Shown here piece after piece: positions 60,773 to 64,000 of a stretch of 64,000 nucleotides of DNA (its first letter is position 1; each line of letters opens with the position of its first letter). Origin of the DNA: Bacillota bacterium (GTDB taxonomy: Bacteria; Bacillota; UBA4882; UBA8346); contig JAEXDA010000043.1 of the NCBI GenBank assembly GCA_023401925.1, positions 248,001 through 312,000 of the forward strand, written 5' to 3'. A program made the translations under genes and the position numbers. The notes under the pieces are model-generated. The model saw only the letters and a list, made by a program, of their open reading frames with translations, was not told where the DNA came from and made no database searches.

Positions 60773-62497
60773 GTGAGGAACATCACGGTAAATGATATTT
60801 TAACATTGGAAAGCATGAAAGGCAGTAAGGTGGTTGCTGGCATAGCAGGCCTTCAACGTGAGGTTCGAGTTGTGACTGTCGGCGAAATTCCCGATATTGG
60901 CAATTGCCTACATGGTAATGATTTTGTCCATACAACGGCTTGGTTCATGCGAGAAACTCCTGATGATACAAAGATTGGGGTATGGACCCGGGAATTGATT
61001 GGGCACGGAGCCGCTGCATTAGGAATTATGACGAAACATTTCCTTGCCGCAATACCGCAAGTAATCATCGATATTGGTAATGAAATGGATTTCCCCATCA
61101 TCGAATTGCCGCCTCATCTCACCCAAGCAATGGTCAGTAAGGAGATTATTAACTTGATCATGGATTATCAGACAGAAATCCTCAAACGTACCCAGTATGC
61201 ACTGAATTATTTGATGGAAACGATGCTGAACGGACAAGGCCTGAAAAATATAGCGGAGATATTGGCGAAGTTGCTTGGAAATCCGGTGGTGATTGAAAGT
61301 GCCACTTTTAAACTTTTGGCAACTGCAGTTACATCGGAGAAAAGTATGGAATTTCTCATCGCGCGTCGCAACGAAAAATTTTTGACTTGCTTGCGGAAGC
61401 GCTATAGCGACATTCGACTGGAGAACCGCGAAGGAAAAAGCAATAAAGCGCTCAGAGATATGTATATGAGAAAATTGGAATTGAGTACGGAAAACAGTTC
61501 CTGTCTTCAGATTACATTACCGATTTTAGTAAGAGGCAATCTTTATGGTTTTTTATCAGTTTTGGAACTTGAAAATGATTTATCTGAAGCTGATTTCGCT
61601 ATTTTAGACCAGAGCAACGCCTTGATTGCTATGGAACTCTATAAGAAAACATTTTCCTTTATAGCCGAGGAAAGATGCCGTAATGAATTCCTTTCCCTCC
61701 TGCTGGACGACAAACAGGATAATGTGCAAATGATAAGACAAAGCGCCCATATGTTGGGCTTAAATTATAAAAAAGCCTGTTTGGCTATAATCGTCAAGCT
61801 TTACTGGATAAAAATGACCGACCAAATAGCCGCCCATATCATTGATGAAGATGTAGCTCAAACTATAACCGAAATATTGGGCCAAACCGATCCCGACGTC
61901 TTTGTAGCAGGGAGGAATGGAGAGATTGTAATCTTTTATCACCCGATTCATGATGAACAAAGCCGGAAGGTCTGCCAAAAAATCCTGAAAGCGGTTGAAT
62001 CCATATACTATGTGAAAGATTTGATGATTGGCATTGGCAGAATCAGTAACAGTCTCTTAAGCCTCCGGAGCAGTTACGAAGCAGCCTCAAAAGCCATTTG
62101 GATCGCTGAAAAATTTGCCATTTCCGGTAAGATAGTCGATTATCGCGATCTGGGCTTTTTTCGTTTTTTGGCGACCGATATTCGTAATAATACGGAAGCC
62201 GTGCAATTTTGCCACGATGTCATGGGAAAACTGATAGAATTCGATAAAAAGTACCACAATGACTTGCCGGAAACACTGTATATATTTTTGAAGGAAAATT
62301 GTAGTTTTGTCAATACAGCCAAAATGATGCATATGCATGTCCATACAGTACAATACCGAATAAAGAAAATAAAAAAAATGTTATTCGTTGACCTTGACAA
62401 AATGGAAGGGCGAGCTAATCTTTGGATGGCTTTAAAAATATATCAATGCATTAAAAACACTGAAGGAATTGGGGATGAATTTAGAAATGAAAAATGA
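60773..62497 (+). CDS. PucR/CdaR family transcriptional regulator
   Basis: A 574-residue regulator. The N-terminal PucR domain (about residues 1-125) contains VTVGEIPDIGNCLHGNDFVHTT. A middle GGDEF-like CdaR region (about 300-430) has IGIGRISNSLLSLRSSYEAA, and the C-terminal HTH_30 domain reads VNTAKMMHMHVHTVQYRIKKIKKML. PucR-type regulators control purine, amino-acid or sugar-acid catabolism. No obvious target operon is adjacent; the next gene is an MCP 126 bases on. The GTG start has GAAGAGG upstream. Confidence 0.92.
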   Translation: MRNITVNDILTLESMKGSKVVAGIAGLQREVRVVTVGEIPDIGNCLHGNDFVHTTAWFMRETPDDTKIGVWTRELIGHGAAALGIMTKHFLAAIPQVIIDIGNEMDFPIIELPPHLTQAMVSKEIINLIMDYQTEILKRTQYALNYLMETMLNGQGLKNIAEILAKLLGNPVVIESATFKLLATAVTSEKSMEFLIARRNEKFLTCLRKRYSDIRLENREGKSNKALRDMYMRKLELSTENSSCLQITLPILVRGNLYGFLSVLELENDLSEADFAILDQSNALIAMELYKKTFSFIAEERCRNEFLSLLLDDKQDNVQMIRQSAHMLGLNYKKACLAIIVKLYWIKMTDQIAAHIIDEDVAQTITEILGQTDPDVFVAGRNGEIVIFYHPIHDEQSRKVCQKILKAVESIYYVKDLMIGIGRISNSLLSLRSSYEAASKAIWIAEKFAISGKIVDYRDLGFFRFLATDIRNNTEAVQFCHDVMGKLIEFDKKYHNDLPETLYIFLKENCSFVNTAKMMHMHVHTVQYRIKKIKKMLFVDLDKMEGRANLWMALKIYQCIKNTEGIGDEFRNEK

Positions 62498-62622
62498 AAC
62501 AACATTTAGAAAACCATGGATTCATCATACCGGCCGGGCTGAAACCTTGGATCACTACCAGGGATAATGCAATAACTTTCTAAAAGTCTGACTGATTGCA
62601 ATGTAAAGAGGGGGAATAATTG

Positions 62623-64000
62623 ATGAAACTGAAAATGAAACTAAGCAGGCGGATTTTGTTGGGCTTTGGTTGTTTAATGATGCTTATTGTCATCATGGCG
62701 TTTTTTGCCATTTACAATATGTATCTGATTGATGGAAAAATCTTTGTCATTGAGGACATGGATCGAAAATCAAATGTAAGTGTCACCATGGAACGGTCGG
62801 TTTTAATTATTTCCCGCGGAGTGCGCGGCATTATGGCCGGCTTCAATATTAATGAGAACCAACAGGCTATCGACGTTGCATTGAAGAACTATCATGATGC
62901 CTATGCGGAGGCCCAAAAAACGTTTTACACCAAAACGGGAATCGAAATGCTTGCTAAATTAAAAGAAGTGTCCGATGCTGCCATACCGCTCATGAATCAG
63001 CTGGTTGAATCGGTTCAATATGGCAAAGGCCAAGCTTTAGTTGATGTTAGTGAGGCCACTGCAAAAATTAATGAATGGACGTTCGATATTACCCAACTGC
63101 AATCTATCAGTGATAAGAATAGTGAGGAGGCCATTGCTTCCGCCCGGCAAACTTATGTGGAGTGTTTTAAAATGTTAATCGGATTAGCCATTATTGCTTT
63201 GATTTTAGGAGTGGTTATGGCTTTTTACATCACGCGCAGCATCACAAAGCCAATGAATTCGATAGCTTCCAGGATCGGGGAAAGTGCCGGCCAGGTAGCT
63301 GCGGCTTCGGGACAATTATCAGCCTCAGCCCAACAATTATCTCAAGGCAGCACGGAGCAGGCGGCCGCCATTGAAGAAACTTCATCCACATTGCAGGAAG
63401 CAGCATCAAGATTACAGCAAAGCTCCGTCAATAGCCAACGGGCGTCGGAACTTTCTGAACAAACCACGGAATCGGCCAGTAATGGAAATGCCGAGATGAG
63501 GGAAATGATGGACTCGATTCAGGAAATTAAAAATTCCAGCGTTCAGATTGGCAAAATCATTAAGGTCATTGATGATATTGCATTTCAGACCAATATATTG
63601 GCTTTAAATGCGGCTATCGAGGCGGCGCGGGCAGGTGAAGCCGGTATGGGATTTGCTGTAGTGGCAGAGGAAGTCCGGAATTTAGCCCAGCGGAGCGCTC
63701 AGGCGGCGAAGGATACCACAGCCATTATCGAAAACAATATTGTCTTATCAGGCAGGGGCGTGAGGGTAGCAGAGAGGGTACATGAAGCGCTAAACACTAT
63801 CACTTCCCAAGCAAAAAAGGTTAACGAGTTGATGAATGAAATCGCCGCCGCCAGCCAAGAACAGTCCCAAGGCGTTGAGCAAGTAACCAAGGCTATGATG
63901 CAAGTGGAAACCGTGACGCAGCAAAATGCAGCCAATGCAGAAGAAAGTGCATCGGCTTCCGAAGAGCTAAACTCTCAAGCGGAGAGTATGAGGAAAATCG
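62623..64000 (+). CDS. Methyl-accepting chemotaxis protein with 4-helix-bundle sensor (3' truncated)
   Basis: 459 residues are present and the frame is still open at the window end. TM1 is at about residues 10-35, an extracytoplasmic region of about 140 residues resembles the four-helix-bundle (Tar-like) sensor, TM2 (LIGLAIIALILGVVMAFYI) and a short HAMP follow, and the signalling tip has FQTNILALNAAIEAARAGEAGMGF. ATG 62623 has GAGGGGGAAT upstream. It is closely similar to the receptor fragment at the start of the window. Confidence 0.94.
   Translation, partial: MKLKMKLSRRILLGFGCLMMLIVIMAFFAIYNMYLIDGKIFVIEDMDRKSNVSVTMERSVLIISRGVRGIMAGFNINENQQAIDVALKNYHDAYAEAQKTFYTKTGIEMLAKLKEVSDAAIPLMNQLVESVQYGKGQALVDVSEATAKINEWTFDITQLQSISDKNSEEAIASARQTYVECFKMLIGLAIIALILGVVMAFYITRSITKPMNSIASRIGESAGQVAAASGQLSASAQQLSQGSTEQAAAIEETSSTLQEAASRLQQSSVNSQRASELSEQTTESASNGNAEMREMMDSIQEIKNSSVQIGKIIKVIDDIAFQTNILALNAAIEAARAGEAGMGFAVVAEEVRNLAQRSAQAAKDTTAIIENNIVLSGRGVRVAERVHEALNTITSQAKKVNELMNEIAAASQEQSQGVEQVTKAMMQVETVTQQNAANAEESASASEELNSQAESMRKI

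Noticed and set aside
1..64000. tRNA or rRNA genes
   Set aside because: I saw no cloverleaf with a T-loop GGTTCGA-type sequence or rRNA sequence in the intergenic regions. A dedicated tRNA search could still find one missed by eye.

Overview
The window is a chromosomal segment of a low-to-moderate GC bacterium, most likely an anaerobic, motile member of the Firmicutes (Bacillota, Clostridia or Limnochordia-like). The evidence is the rimP-nusA-ylxR-ylxQ-infB-rbfA-nrnA-truB-ribF cluster, purine-rich Shine-Dalgarno sites with many TTG and GTG starts, pyruvate phosphate dikinase, VanW and DegV proteins, a collagen-like surface protein, and several methyl-accepting chemotaxis proteins (MCPs). Genus or species cannot be assigned from the sequence alone.

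Layout. 1-15.2 kb: the end of an MCP, an MFS transporter, a YgiQ radical-SAM enzyme, an exported lipase-like hydrolase, a CBS protein, an amidase and a glucosaminidase, an ABC-F ATPase, msrA-msrB, two EamA transporters, a VanW protein and a pyruvoyl-dependent arginine decarboxylase. 15.6-20.2 kb: a histidine kinase without an adjacent response regulator, a membrane-anchored protein, a TPR protein and a 50-aa membrane peptide. 20.2-29.2 kb: the translation/RNA operon, in which infB appears to start with AUA. 29.2-41.5 kb: two small membrane proteins, ppdK, two paralogous MCPs flanking a DUF362 ferredoxin protein and a DegV protein, then galT. A structured-RNA candidate lies upstream of the second MCP.

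41.5-45.5 kb is a decaying accessory region. It has GmhB at its edge, a 42-bp coding-like tandem array with an in-frame TGA, an XRE regulator divergent from a SymE-like toxin remnant behind a near-consensus promoter, and two frameshifted pseudogenes (DUF6809-like and polysaccharide deacetylase). 45.5-54.1 kb: LOG, a complete polar amino-acid ABC importer, a type II pantothenate kinase with an OPT transporter, and araA behind an AraR-type operator. 54.1-54.5 kb has no gene but holds large perfect stem-loops with complementary loops. 54.9-58.8 kb: a BclA-like collagen protein, a glycosyltransferase and a MATE exporter. 59.3-64 kb: an NdpA-like protein, a PucR/CdaR regulator and the start of another MCP.

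The most interesting items are the AUA start of infB, the 42-bp repeat gene with its in-frame stop, the two intergenic RNA-like structures (37.7 kb and 54.15-54.45 kb), the pseudogene cluster with the SymE/XRE pair, and a pentapeptide-repeat insertion in NrnA. All are read by eye; none was tested by search or folding software.
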